The notes: generated from the letters alone by a model not told the origin. A DNA stretch of 23,835 nucleotides from an uncultured Slackia sp. (GCA_900553775.1 USEZ01000016.1:1-23835); one strand, 5' to 3'. Shown: positions 6,558 through 15,181, counted from the stretch's first letter. A program made the numbers and translations.

Positions 6558-9308
6558 GTGGAGTTCGAGGGCTTGAGGCGCAATCCCGACGATCTTTTGC
6601 GTCGCATCAAACAAGACGAGCAAAACGACAACGAAACGGCGGGCCGTCTGAAGATCTTCTTTGGCTATGCGGCGGGCGTGGGCAAAACCTACGCCATGCT
6701 CGAGGCGGCCCATGATGCGGCGGCGCAAGGATTCGATGTGGCGGTGGGCTATGTCGAGCCCCATCAGCGCCCGGCGACGCTCGCGCTGCTCGACGGACTC
6801 GAATGCATCCCCGCTGCCCAGGTGCGCCACAAAGGCATCGTGCTGCGCGAATTCGACCTGGATGCCGCATTGGCGCGCAAGCCGCAGATCGTGCTGGTCG
6901 ACGAGCTCGCCCACACCAACGCTGACGAATGCCGCCACAAGAAGCGCTATCAGGATGTCGAAGAGCTGCTGCGCGCGGGCATCAACGTGTATACCACGAT
7001 GAACGTGCAGCATCTTGAAAGCCTCAACGACAAGGTGGCTTCCATCACCCAGGTGCCGGTGCATGAACGCGTGCCCGACCGCATCTTCGACCAGGCGGCG
7101 TCGGTCGAGCTGATCGACATCGAGCCGGAAGATCTGATCGAGCGACTCAATGCCGGCAAGATCTATCGAAGCGATCAGGCCATGCGGGCGCTGTCGAACT
7201 TCTTCACGAAGAAAAACCTGGCGGCGCTGCGCGAGATAGCCCTTCGCCGCACCGCCGACCGTCTGAACCGCAACCCCCGTGCGGCGGGCCTGGGCGTGGG
7301 CGAGGGCTTAAGCGCCGCGGGCGAGGATGTGCTGCTCTACGTGAGCAAGTGCCCGGGAGACGTGCGCGCCGTTCGCGCGGCGGCCAACATGGCGCAGGCG
7401 TTTCACGGCAACCTGATCGCCTTGGTGGTGGAGCCTTCGGCCGACGGGCGCGCCGCCTCGCCCGACGACGAAAAGGCCCTGCATGCCAACGTGGCGCTTG
7501 CCGAAGAGCTCGGCGCGAACGTGGTCACGGTGCAAGGCGACGATCCGGCGGTCCAGATCGCGCAGTATGCGCCTGCGGCCGGAATCGAACGCGTGGTCAT
7601 GGGGTCGGCGGGAAACGAAGGCCGCTATTTCGGCTTCGGGGAAACGCTTGCCACCAGGCTCATGCGCCTTGCCCCCGGCTTGGCGGTTTCGGTGGTTCCC
7701 GACCGTGCCGCGTCGCATAAGGTGTCGGGTTCTGCACAGTCGCCCATTTTGAGGTTCTCGCTGCGCGATGTGTGGCTTGCCGTGGGTGCAACGACGCTAT
7801 CGTGCGTGGCGGGTACGGCGTTGTTCCAGACGGGCTTCGCTTCATCGGTGGTGCCCATGTTGTTTCTGCTTTTTATCGTGGTGGTTGCCCGTTTCGCCGA
7901 TACGGTCACGTATAGCCTTGTCGCCGCTTTGATGGGCATGTTCGCGTACAACTTCTTCTTCACTTACCCGCGTTTCACATTCATGGCGAACGGCCTGAGC
8001 TATCCGCTCATCTTCGCCTGCCTGGCGCTCGGCGGCTTCGTCATATCGCTTTTGACGGTGCGCACGAAAACGCAGGCAGCCGCTGCGGCTCGCCGCGCGT
8101 ATCGAACCGAGGTGCTTATCGACACCAGTCGCCGTCTGCGTCGGGCAATCTCGGTCGAGCAATGCTGCGCCATCGCGGCCGACCAAGCTATCAAGCTGCT
8201 CGAACGTCCCGTGGTCGTGTACGATGCCGACGAGCAGGCGCGTCTGTCGGAGCCGCGCGTGTTCGATGTTCCTGCGCCCGCTGCGGCGGGCGAGAAAGTG
8301 CATGCAGCGGCCGATATGGTAAGCGAACGGGAGCGGGCCGTTGCGGCCTGGGTGGCAGACAACGATGAGCGGGCGGGCGCGACCACCGATACGCTGGCCG
8401 ACTCGAAATGCCTCTATCTGCCCATTCATGGCAAAGATCGCGTGCACGGCGTGGCGGGCATCGCGGTTTCCGAAGGCGAGGGGTTTGACCCGTTTGAGAA
8501 AAACCTGCTTGTGGCAGTGCTTGAGGAAGCGGGCCAGACCATGGAGCGCATCAGGCTGTTCCAGGAGACGCAGGCCATGAAGGTGAAGGCGGAGACCGAA
8601 TCGCTGCGCTCGAATCTGCTGCGCTCGGTCAGCCACGACCTGCGCACGCCGCTCACGAGCATCTCGGGCAACGCCGAGGTGCTGCTCGAAAGCGCGGGGC
8701 GCCTCGATGCCGATCGGCTGGCTCGTCTGTACCGCGATATCAGGGACGACTCGCTATGGCTCGTCGATTTGGTGGAAAATCTCCTGGCGGTCACGCGCGC
8801 CGAGGAGGGCAGGCTCGATCTGCATATCCAGCCCGAGGTCGTCTCCGACGCGGTGGAAGAGGCCGTGCGCCACTGCGAGCGCCATGCGCAGGGGCACGAG
8901 ATATCGGTCGATTGCGGCGATGCTCTTCTTCTCGCCGAGATGGACGCCGCTTTGATCGTGCAGGTGCTCGTCAATCTGATAGGCAATGCGGTGAACTACA
9001 CGCCGCAGGGCTGCCGCGTCGCGGTGTCGGCGCGCAGGCACGCCTCGCGCGTGCGCGTCGACGTGGCCGACGACGGTCCCGGCATTCCCGATGCGGAAAA
9101 AGGGCATATCTTCGATATGTTCTACAATGGGTCGCACGAACGCGGCGACCATCGTCGCGGCATGGGATTGGGCCTTGCGCTCTGCAGGTCGATCGTCGAA
9201 GCCCACGGCGGCAGCATCGGCGTGCGCGATGCGCATCCGCACGGGTGCGTGTTTTGGTTCACGCTACCTGCGACCGATGTCGCAGGCATGCAAGAGCATG
9301 GCCGCTAG
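6558..9308 (+). CDS. kdpD: KdpD, membrane sensor histidine kinase for potassium limitation
   Basis: KdpD senses low potassium or turgor and phosphorylates KdpE. With a GTG start at 6558 the protein has 916 residues (894 in E. coli). Order of parts: KdpD domain with Walker A GYAAGVGKT (36-44) and Walker B VLVDELAHT (from 112); a UspA-like domain (about 255-385); four membrane helices (about 400-502); a GAF-like region (about 520-670); HisKA with SHDLRTP, phospho-acceptor His693; and the ATPase domain with NLIGN (806-810), DDGPGIP (from 838) and GMGLGLA near 868. The frame stays open upstream, but no ATG lies there and the family's N-terminus begins here. TTG at 6573 is an alternative start. 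All catalytic residues appear intact. kdpE follows after 139 bases rather than the overlap common elsewhere. Confidence 0.96.
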   Translation: MEFEGLRRNPDDLLRRIKQDEQNDNETAGRLKIFFGYAAGVGKTYAMLEAAHDAAAQGFDVAVGYVEPHQRPATLALLDGLECIPAAQVRHKGIVLREFDLDAALARKPQIVLVDELAHTNADECRHKKRYQDVEELLRAGINVYTTMNVQHLESLNDKVASITQVPVHERVPDRIFDQAASVELIDIEPEDLIERLNAGKIYRSDQAMRALSNFFTKKNLAALREIALRRTADRLNRNPRAAGLGVGEGLSAAGEDVLLYVSKCPGDVRAVRAAANMAQAFHGNLIALVVEPSADGRAASPDDEKALHANVALAEELGANVVTVQGDDPAVQIAQYAPAAGIERVVMGSAGNEGRYFGFGETLATRLMRLAPGLAVSVVPDRAASHKVSGSAQSPILRFSLRDVWLAVGATTLSCVAGTALFQTGFASSVVPMLFLLFIVVVARFADTVTYSLVAALMGMFAYNFFFTYPRFTFMANGLSYPLIFACLALGGFVISLLTVRTKTQAAAAARRAYRTEVLIDTSRRLRRAISVEQCCAIAADQAIKLLERPVVVYDADEQARLSEPRVFDVPAPAAAGEKVHAAADMVSERERAVAAWVADNDERAGATTDTLADSKCLYLPIHGKDRVHGVAGIAVSEGEGFDPFEKNLLVAVLEEAGQTMERIRLFQETQAMKVKAETESLRSNLLRSVSHDLRTPLTSISGNAEVLLESAGRLDADRLARLYRDIRDDSLWLVDLVENLLAVTRAEEGRLDLHIQPEVVSDAVEEAVRHCERHAQGHEISVDCGDALLLAEMDAALIVQVLVNLIGNAVNYTPQGCRVAVSARRHASRVRVDVADDGPGIPDAEKGHIFDMFYNGSHERGDHRRGMGLGLALCRSIVEAHGGSIGVRDAHPHGCVFWFTLPATDVAGMQEHGR

Positions 9309-9447
9309 CAAGGCGGCGCCGAGCTGCGATGCGCCGCGCGTTTCGTGCGCGGATGGCGGCACGAGAGGCCTGCCGCCGCATGCTGTCGGTTGACGTGTTG
9401 TTTTGCACTCGCGTTTTCGCAGGTCGTCGGAGGAAGGGCGGTTTATT

Positions 9448-10164
9448 GTGGCCGACGTTTCGGAAAACGGGCATTTTTCCATCCTGGTGGTGGAAGACGA
9501 TCCCGCCGTGCGTAATCTGATCTCGATGACACTCGATCTGCAAGGCTATCGCGTCGAGGCGGCCGATCGCGGCGCGGCGGGTCTTATGGCGGCGGCCTCG
9601 ATGAATCCCGATATCGTGATCCTCGATCTGGGCTTGCCCGATATGGATGGTTCCGAAGTGATCGCGAAGATCCGCTCGTGGTCGCAGGTCGCCATCCTGG
9701 TGGTGTCGGCGCGGCTGGAAGACGCCGACAAGGTGGCCGCGCTAGATGCGGGCGCCGACGACTATATCGTCAAGCCGTTTTCGGTCGACGAGCTGCTCGC
9801 GCGCATCCGCGTCGCTTTGCGCCGCGTGCAGCGCCAGGATGCAGGCGGCGCCGCGGGCGCGCAAAGTGCTTATGACAACGCCGGCCTGCATATCGATTAC
9901 GCGGCCGCGCGCGTGACGGTGGATGGCGGTGAGGTGCATCTGACGCCGATGGAATACAAGCTGCTCTGCGTATTGGCGCGCAATGCCGGTAAAGTGCTTA
10001 CGCATAACTACATTTTGAAAGAGGTGTGGGGCAGCACGTTGGCATCGGACATGGCGAGCCTGCGCGTGTTCATGGCCACGTTGCGCAAGAAAATCGAGGC
10101 CGACCCGTCGCATCCGAAATATATCCAGACCCACGTAGGCATCGGCTACAGGATGTCCGACTAG
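9448..10164 (+). CDS. kdpE: KdpE, OmpR-family response regulator for kdpFABC
   Basis: KdpE activates kdpFABC transcription once phosphorylated by KdpD. The receiver domain (about residues 9-120) has the acidic pair ED in VVEDDPA, phospho-acceptor Asp60 in VILDLGLPDMDG, the VVSAR switch strand and the conserved lysine in DDYIVKPF. The C-terminal OmpR-type winged helix (about 145-238) ends in THVGIGYRM, as usual for the family. GTG at 9448 is chosen because GGAGGAAGGG (9429-9438) sits 9 bases upstream and the receiver begins shortly after. An in-frame TTG at 9403 would add 15 unlikely residues. The probable target is the direct repeat at 1370-1388. Confidence 0.96.
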   Translation: MADVSENGHFSILVVEDDPAVRNLISMTLDLQGYRVEAADRGAAGLMAAASMNPDIVILDLGLPDMDGSEVIAKIRSWSQVAILVVSARLEDADKVAALDAGADDYIVKPFSVDELLARIRVALRRVQRQDAGGAAGAQSAYDNAGLHIDYAAARVTVDGGEVHLTPMEYKLLCVLARNAGKVLTHNYILKEVWGSTLASDMASLRVFMATLRKKIEADPSHPKYIQTHVGIGYRMSD

Positions 10165-10223
10165 CGGCCGCTTCGCGGCGCATGCATTCCGTCGGCGAGG
10201 GCGGGCGCTTCGCGCGATATGCG

Positions 10224-11225
10224 TCATATGCAGTCGTAGGGCATCTTCTTCTTGAATGCGTAGAACGCCAGCAGCGCGAACAGGATAGGCGGGAAATACC
10301 AGAGCACGCATGCGAGCGCGGCAAGGCGCGCCAGGTAGAAGACGATGCGGCGCAACGTCGCGCGCTCTCGCGTCTCGCAGGTCATGCGCACGAACGCGCC
10401 GCCCGGCGTCTGTCCGCGGCGCATCCAGGGCACGACGCCTTCGACGACGAAGAATGCGGCCGCGTTGACGGGGAGCAGCCAGGCGTCGTTTATCTGCGCG
10501 AAATCATGGTACCCGAGCATCGCGGCGATAAGCCGGACGACGATTCCCGCGATCGAGGCTGCGATGCCTATGAGGATCGTATCGAGCCATAGCGCCACGC
10601 CGCGTCTGACAAGGCCCGGCGCGGCGGTGACGTCGCTTTCGTCGGCAAGCGAGCCGGGCGGTATCACGCGGGCCACGACGGCGGCGACGAGCCAGCCGAT
10701 GACGGCGCCCGACGTGTTCCAGAGAAGGTCGTCGACGTCGAACGTGCGGTAGGCGTACGGATGGACGCCCCAAAAGCCCGTGAGCTGCGTGAACTCGATG
10801 GCAAGCGAGGCCGAAAGCCCGATTGCGGCCGACCAAAGCAGGTTCAGGCGCAGCAGCCGCGAGGCGATGAAGCCCAGCGGCACGAAGAACGCCACGTTGG
10901 CAAGGATCTGCAGAACGGCCGACAAGCCGTCTTTTTGCAGGTCGTCGATGAATCCGAGCGGATTAAGCTGCGGCGCGATGCCGTAGGTGATGCCGAGCCC
11001 TTCGTCTCCTTGCGGCAGGGGATAGAGCGTGAAGCATCCCAGGCCCAGGATATAGAGCACCACGAGATAGACCGATATGGCCGACACCATGCGGATGCGT
11101 CCGTCGCGGTGGTAGAGATACGCAAGGATCGGCAGCGTGAGCATGAACGAGAAGATGGGCCACATGCCGACGGCCATGACGAAATTGTCGGTGTAGTTTC
11201 CGAGAAAGCGCGCGACGGCTTCCAT
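10224..11225 (-). CDS. VanZ-like and RDD-domain membrane protein
   Basis: This 333-residue multi-pass membrane protein joins two known domain types. Residues about 1-185 are VanZ-like, with NVAFFVPLGF, a serine-rich helix followed by IEFTQLTG, and FDVDDLLWNTSGAVIG, the family signature. VanZ proteins are linked to low-level teicoplanin resistance and envelope functions, but the biochemical role is not settled. Residues about 210-330 are an RDD domain: RRGVALWLDT, then RRGQTPGGAFVRM. The tail ends in basic KKK residues. The ATG at 11225 has an excellent AAGGAGGG ribosome binding site upstream; a longer in-frame start at 11303 is unsupported. It runs toward kdpE, leaving a 59-base convergent gap with a short GC hairpin. 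The specific function is unknown. Confidence 0.85.
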   Translation of the reverse strand: MEAVARFLGNYTDNFVMAVGMWPIFSFMLTLPILAYLYHRDGRIRMVSAISVYLVVLYILGLGCFTLYPLPQGDEGLGITYGIAPQLNPLGFIDDLQKDGLSAVLQILANVAFFVPLGFIASRLLRLNLLWSAAIGLSASLAIEFTQLTGFWGVHPYAYRTFDVDDLLWNTSGAVIGWLVAAVVARVIPPGSLADESDVTAAPGLVRRGVALWLDTILIGIAASIAGIVVRLIAAMLGYHDFAQINDAWLLPVNAAAFFVVEGVVPWMRRGQTPGGAFVRMTCETRERATLRRIVFYLARLAALACVLWYFPPILFALLAFYAFKKKMPYDCI

Positions 11226-11295
11226 TGCAGGCCCTCCTTGCCTTTCGACGCATGCGATGCCGCCTTCGCCATGGGCGCGAGCGCGACGGGCGGCA

Positions 11296-11312
11296 TGCCC
11301 CACTATGGGGCA
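11296..11312. promoter_or_regulatory. Palindrome upstream of the VanZ/RDD gene
   Basis: TGCCCC (11296-11301) and GGGGCA (11307-11312) flank ACTAT, 71 bases upstream of the VanZ/RDD start. It could be a repressor site or a leader hairpin. Nothing else supports it. Confidence 0.25.
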
Positions 11313-11366
11313 CGAGCGTCTGTCCGGCGCCGAGAATCGCCGATCGTTGGGAAAGGGCGGCTTCGA

Positions 11367-11385
11367 TGTCAGGCAAATGTCAGGC
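11367..11385. promoter_or_regulatory. Direct repeat with 11-base period, Pho-box-like
   Basis: TGTCAGGC occurs at 11367-11374 and 11378-11385, start-to-start 11 bases. The spacing fits an OmpR/PhoB-family response regulator site, and TGTCA resembles the E. coli Pho-box half-site. It lies between mscS and the VanZ/RDD gene, about 142 bases upstream of the latter. The repeat unit differs from the kdp one, so a different regulator is likely. Function is inferred from spacing only. Confidence 0.35.
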
Positions 11386-11506
11386 GGGCCCGCCCCCGTT
11401 CCTTCGCGTCTTGCTTTCGGATCGTTTCAAGCGGCGCTTCGGATCGTCGCCGACGGATTCGGCTGACAGGACGGAATCCGATGCGGCCCGGCGCGAAATG
11501 CGACCG

Positions 11507-12271
11507 CTAGCGCGTCAAAGGCGCGATGGCGCGCACCACGGCGTCGATGGCAAGGCCCGTTTTCGACGAATCCTCGATGCGCATGATGATCTTTCCCCGA
11601 AATCCGTATTCGGTGACTTCCGCGAAAAGCACCTTGGGGTCCTGGATGACGGGGGAGACGTCTTCGGCGGCGGCTTTCGACACGCGCGCGAGCTCGTCTG
11701 CCACATCGTCCATGGAGCGCGAGTCGTCGGTCACGGCGAAGGGGATCGCGATCTGGTTGACGGGAGGCAGGTGCACGAGCGCCGTTTTCGAGATGATCGA
11801 ATTGGGGATGATCACGCGTTCGCCGCGGTTGTTGGTGATGGTGGTGTGGCGCCATCCCACGTCTTCGACGACGCCGGCATCGCCGCCCACGTCGATATTG
11901 TCTCCCGGGCGTACGATGCCCATGAAGGTGACCTGGATGCCGCCGATGAGGTTTGAAAGGGTGTCTTGAAAGCCCAGCGAGATGGCGATGCCTCCGACGC
12001 CCAGAGCGGTGATCAGCGCGTTGGGGTTGATGCCGAAGCACGAGTCCAAGATGATGCTGCCGCCGATGATCCAGATGACGGCGCGTGCGATGTTCACGAT
12101 GATGCTCGACGAGGGAAGCGGGTTGCTGTCGCGGTTGAGCAGGGCGCGCAGCCCTTTCACCACGATATGGGACACGCCGAAGGTGGCCGTTCCCAAAATG
12201 ACGGTCCAGAAGATGTCGCGCACCCATTCCTGAGAGAGGATGGCAATGAGTTGGGAGGTCAGGCTTTCCAT
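11507..12271 (-). CDS. MscS-family small-conductance mechanosensitive channel
   Basis: This membrane channel opens under tension to release solutes after hypo-osmotic shock. In 254 residues there are about three membrane helices. The pore-lining one contains ALGVGGIAISLGFQDTLSN, the glycine/alanine-rich TM3 motif with the F/L-Q-x-x-L-S-N ending typical of MscS. The beta domain follows with RPGDNIDVGG, GVVEDVGWRHTTI and VIIPNSIIS, then an alpha/beta C-terminal domain. The length is near E. coli MscS (286). ATG at 12271 is chosen because it directly precedes the first amphipathic segment (MESLTSQL) and has AAGGA a few bases upstream. A longer frame reaching 12394 gives an arginine-rich, non-homologous extension. 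Neighbouring kdp genes make an osmotic role coherent. Confidence 0.93.
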   Translation of the reverse strand: MESLTSQLIAILSQEWVRDIFWTVILGTATFGVSHIVVKGLRALLNRDSNPLPSSSIIVNIARAVIWIIGGSIILDSCFGINPNALITALGVGGIAISLGFQDTLSNLIGGIQVTFMGIVRPGDNIDVGGDAGVVEDVGWRHTTITNNRGERVIIPNSIISKTALVHLPPVNQIAIPFAVTDDSRSMDDVADELARVSKAAAEDVSPVIQDPKVLFAEVTEYGFRGKIIMRIEDSSKTGLAIDAVVRAIAPLTR

Positions 12272-12420
12272 GCGAATCCTTGTCGTCAAGCGTCGTGCGC
12301 GCGGATGCCTTCGGCGCATCCGATCGGATGGAAAGCATAGCACGCGCCCGTCCGTTTGCATCGCGCCGCCTGTTTTGTCAGGGAAGCGCCACATGCGCGC
12401 ACGCGTCTTTCGGCGCTCTG

Positions 12421-12439
12421 AGAAACCATATTAGTTTCT
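12421..12439. promoter_or_regulatory. AT-rich dyad between mscS and rpsA
   Basis: AGAAAC (12421-12426) and GTTTCT (12434-12439) flank CATATTA in an otherwise GC-rich gap (12272-12667). It lies about 150 bases upstream of the mscS start and 90 bases upstream of the predicted rpsA -10 box. It may be an operator for either gene. The gap also holds a weak minus-strand -10 candidate for mscS, TATGCT at 12339-12334. Confidence 0.25.
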
Positions 12440-12529
12440 GAAAGATACCTAGTGGGTGCCGCATTAGTGCAAAAAGCGTGAAACGGGCCTTTTCGGGCGA
12501 GGTTTTCTGCGGGGCGGGAAGGGGCTCTG

Positions 12530-12538
12530 TGATACAAT
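12530..12538 (+). promoter_or_regulatory. rpsA: Extended -10 promoter for rpsA
   Basis: TGA-TACAAT at 12530-12538 is an extended -10 element (TGn followed by a 5/6 match to TATAAT). No good -35 box is visible 17 bases upstream, which extended -10 promoters can tolerate. Transcription would start near 12545, giving a leader of about 120 bases. Confidence 0.5.
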
Positions 12539-12570
12539 GCAACGGCTTGTCGGCAGCACCGATGGGCCCC

Positions 12571-12661
12571 GTCTCGAATCCGCGAGCGGGTAGATAACTG
12601 TAGGCCCCCGAGACATGTTGAATTAACCACCATGACGAAGGGTCCCCGTGCTTGAAAGGGG
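12571..12661 (+). promoter_or_regulatory. Structured rpsA leader with possible ribosome-site pairing
   Basis: GTCTCG (12571-12576) pairs with CGAGAC (12609-12614), enclosing a small CCG-CGAG-CGG hairpin. Nearer the gene, CCCC (12644-12647) can pair with the GGGG (12658-12661) of the Shine-Dalgarno sequence. In E. coli, S1 represses its own mRNA through a folded leader, so a similar role is conceivable. The second stem is only 4 bp and should be treated as tentative. Confidence 0.3.
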
Positions 12662-12667
12662 TCCGTT

Positions 12668-13858
12668 TTGACCGAAATCAAGAACACGTCCGTCATCGAC
12701 TTCGAGGACATCTCCGACGACCTGATGAACGAGATGATCGATGGCACCCTGACCGACTTCGACGAAGGCGATCTGGTCAAGGGCACCGTCGTGAAGCTCG
12801 AGCATGACGAGGTTCTGCTCGACATCGGGTTCAAGAGCGAAGGCGTCATTCCTTCCCGCGAGCTCTCCATCCGCAAGGATGCCGATCCTTCCGATATCGT
12901 CGCTCTCGGCGACGAGATCGAGGCCCTCGTCCTGCAGAAGGAAGACAAAGACGGTCGTCTGATCCTGTCCAAGAAGCGTGCCGAGTACGAGCGCGCCTGG
13001 ATCCAGGTCGAAGAGAAATTCAAGGCCGGCGAGGTCGTCACCGGCGAGGTCATCGAAGTCGTCAAGGGCGGCCTCATCCTCGACATCGGCCTGCGCGGCT
13101 TCTTGCCCGCTTCCTTGGTCGACCTTCGTCGCGTCAAGGATCTGGACATGTACCTGGGCACCGAAATCGAGGCCCGCGTCATCGAGATGGATCGCAACCG
13201 CAACAACGTCGTGCTTTCCCGCCGCGTGCTGTTGGAGGAGGGCCGCAAGAACGAGCGCGCCGAGATCCTTTCCAAGCTCGCCAAGGGCATGCGCCTCAAG
13301 GGCACCGTTTCCTCCATCGTGGACTTCGGCGCCTTCGTGGACCTGGGCGGCATCGACGGCCTGGTTCACATCTCCGAGCTTTCCTGGAACCACGTCAACC
13401 ATCCCTCCGAGGTCGTCAAAGTCGGCGACGAGGTGGAGGTCGAGGTTCTCGACGTCGATCTGCAGCGTGAGCGCATCTCGCTCGGCCTGAAGCAGACCAC
13501 CGAGGATCCGTGGCTGAAGCTCGTCGAGTCCTATCCCGTGGGCTCCATCGTCGACGGCAAGGTCACCAAGATCGTTCCGTTCGGCGCCTTCATCGAGCTC
13601 GGCAGCAACGTCGAGGGCCTGGTTCACATCTCCGAGATGGCCGCCAAGCACATCGACACCCCGGCTCAGGTCGTCAAGGTCGGCCAGGAGGTCAAGGTCA
13701 AGGTCATGGAGATCAACCCCGACCGTCGTCGCATCAGCCTGTCCATGAAGGCTGCCGCCGACGAGCTGGGCTTCGAGATCGAGGTCGACGAGTCCATCCA
13801 GGCTCCCGAGCCCCGTCAGCCCAAGAAGAAGGCCGAGAAGGCCGCCGACGCCGAATAA
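12668..13858 (+). CDS. rpsA: 30S ribosomal protein S1
   Basis: S1 binds mRNA and helps the small ribosomal subunit begin translation. The 396-residue product has four S1 RNA-binding repeats, at roughly residues 34-103, 119-185, 205-273 and 290-360. The last two carry the classic DFGAFVDLGG...GLVHISE and PFGAFIELGS...GLVHISE. An acidic N-terminal segment precedes them, and a charged tail follows (KKKAEKAADAE). Four repeats is the usual layout in high-GC Gram-positives, against six in E. coli. The TTG start is supported by GAAAGGGG six bases upstream and the conserved acidic start of the protein. Codon use is markedly biased to C-ending codons compared with neighbours, as expected for high expression. 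It ends at a strong terminator. Confidence 0.96.
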   Translation: MTEIKNTSVIDFEDISDDLMNEMIDGTLTDFDEGDLVKGTVVKLEHDEVLLDIGFKSEGVIPSRELSIRKDADPSDIVALGDEIEALVLQKEDKDGRLILSKKRAEYERAWIQVEEKFKAGEVVTGEVIEVVKGGLILDIGLRGFLPASLVDLRRVKDLDMYLGTEIEARVIEMDRNRNNVVLSRRVLLEEGRKNERAEILSKLAKGMRLKGTVSSIVDFGAFVDLGGIDGLVHISELSWNHVNHPSEVVKVGDEVEVEVLDVDLQRERISLGLKQTTEDPWLKLVESYPVGSIVDGKVTKIVPFGAFIELGSNVEGLVHISEMAAKHIDTPAQVVKVGQEVKVKVMEINPDRRRISLSMKAAADELGFEIEVDESIQAPEPRQPKKKAEKAADAE

Positions 13859-13891
13859 CAGCACGGCATCGCGCGATATATGCTTCGCATG

Positions 13892-13920
13892 AAAAAGCGA
13901 CCCTTCGGGGTCGCTTTTTT
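13892..13920. terminator. Strong bidirectional terminator after rpsA
   Basis: GCGACCC-TTCG-GGGTCGC is a perfect 7-bp stem with a UUCG tetraloop, extended by AAAAA before and TTTTTT after. It lies 33 bases after the rpsA stop and works on both strands, so it can also stop transcripts from the convergent tetR-type gene. Bases 13921-14197 beyond it hold no recognisable gene or site. Confidence 0.93.
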
Positions 13921-14197
13921 GATGCCATGCACGCTCTTTCCGCGATGCTCTTGTGCGTGCTGATTACCGCAATGCGAAAGCGCGGGCAATGCCGGATAGT
14001 TCCTTTTCGATGAAACTTCTTTGAGAGCACGCTGTGCGCCACGCAGCATGTTCTTCGTTCGCGAGACCTTCTTTGCATGCCGCTTTTCGACGACTCCTCG
14101 CTTTTGCGTAACATGCCGCCTTCCGAGGCTTTATGCAAACGTTGAGCGACGAGCCGCTTCGCTTGCGCGCTTTGTGCGAAGGGCGGTTGTTCGCTCG

Positions 14198-14842
14198 TTA
14201 TGCGAGCGGGGTTTCCCATTCGCACGGGTCGGGCGCGGCAAGGTTGCGGATGCCCGCGATGATGATCTCGATGTCGTCGTGAAACGCCTCGTCGGAATAC
14301 GCGGCGTCGGTGATGGGCGCCCAGGAAGGGGCTTCGCCGGCGGAAAGCGTCGCATGGCGCTCTGAAGACGTGCATTCCGAAATGATGAATCCGGTGAGAA
14401 ACGCATCTACGATACGCCATGCCCGCGCAAGGATATCTTCGGGAATTCCCTGGTCGTGATGGAGTTTTTGGACATGCTCCGTATGGTCGCGCAATCCGGG
14501 CGCCCATGCTTCGGCCTCGATAAGGTAAAGCTTGGCTTTGGAATGGCTCAAATGCATACGCCTGATGGATGACGTGGTGCGGCGTATGGTGTCGTCCCAT
14601 CGTTCTCCGGGAATCGGGGCGGTGTCCACCTCTTGGAATGCCAGGGCGAGGATACCCTGCTGAATGTCGTTCATGGAATCGAAATGGCGGTAGAGGGCCA
14701 TGGGCGTCTTGCCCAGTTCCTTGGCGATTTTTCGTATGGAAAGCTTGTCGATGCCTTCGCGGTCTGCTATTTCGAGCCCCTTGGCAAGAATCGCAGATTG
14801 CGATAGCGGATTGTTTGCGGCTGTATCGGGCTGATTCGTCAT
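14198..14842 (-). CDS. TetR-family transcriptional repressor
   Basis: This 214-residue regulator is transcribed away from the flavoprotein gene. The N-terminal helix-turn-helix is clear at about residues 16-62: ILAKGLEIADREGIDKLSIRK region, then IAKELGKTPMALYRHFDSMND, the TetR recognition-helix pattern. The remainder is all-helical and would form the ligand-binding and dimerisation core; its ligand cannot be read from sequence. ATG at 14842 has GAGGA six bases upstream and gives the usual short N-terminal arm. A longer frame to 14884 lacks support. The likely targets are the paired palindromes at 15113-15154 over the divergent flavoprotein promoter, a common arrangement for induced reductases in this bacterial group. 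Autoregulation is less clear because the operators lie 270 bases from its start. A stem-loop overlaps its stop codon. Confidence 0.92.
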   Translation of the reverse strand: MTNQPDTAANNPLSQSAILAKGLEIADREGIDKLSIRKIAKELGKTPMALYRHFDSMNDIQQGILALAFQEVDTAPIPGERWDDTIRRTTSSIRRMHLSHSKAKLYLIEAEAWAPGLRDHTEHVQKLHHDQGIPEDILARAWRIVDAFLTGFIISECTSSERHATLSAGEAPSWAPITDAAYSDEAFHDDIEIIIAGIRNLAAPDPCEWETPLA

Positions 14843-15099
14843 GGCATCCTCGGCGGTCGGTATGGATACGCGGGCATTTCGCAAGAAAACGCCCGATGCA
14901 TCGAGGGCGGCGTGTCGGGCTCGCCGAAGCGGGCGAGGGTTTGGTTCCTGCGGCGGACACGGGCCTGTTTCCTATCGAAACGGGGTGAAGCACATTTTAA
15001 AGGCGCAAGGTGCATTCGCGCCCGGTTCGTCGTTTTGTCCATAACGCTTCCTCAATAATCGCGTGCCGGCGGCGGACTTTCGTCTCTTGGAAGGTGTTC

Positions 15100-15155
15100 T
15101 TGCAATCCAAATGTGTACGGTGTACACTTAAATCATAATGTGTACACCGTACACA
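15100..15155 (+). promoter_or_regulatory. Flavoprotein promoter with two mirror-image TetR-type operators
   Basis: Operator 1 is GTGTAC-GGT-GTACAC (15113-15127) and operator 2 is GTGTAC-ACC-GTACAC (15140-15154). Each is a palindrome, and the two are exact reverse complements, with 12 AT-rich bases between and centres 27 bases apart. TTGCAA (15100-15105), a 17-base spacer and TACACT (15123-15128) form a promoter overlapping operator 1; operator 2 would cover the start region. Binding would block the flavoprotein gene. The rest of the 14843-15181 gap shows no gene. Confidence 0.75.
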
Positions 15156-15181
15156 GGAGGGAATCGAAGGGAGATGCTTTC

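Noticed and set aside
14192..14208. Hairpin over the tetR stop codon
   Set aside because: The 6-bp stem has no T-run on the minus strand, and the strong terminator at 13892-13920 already serves this gene.
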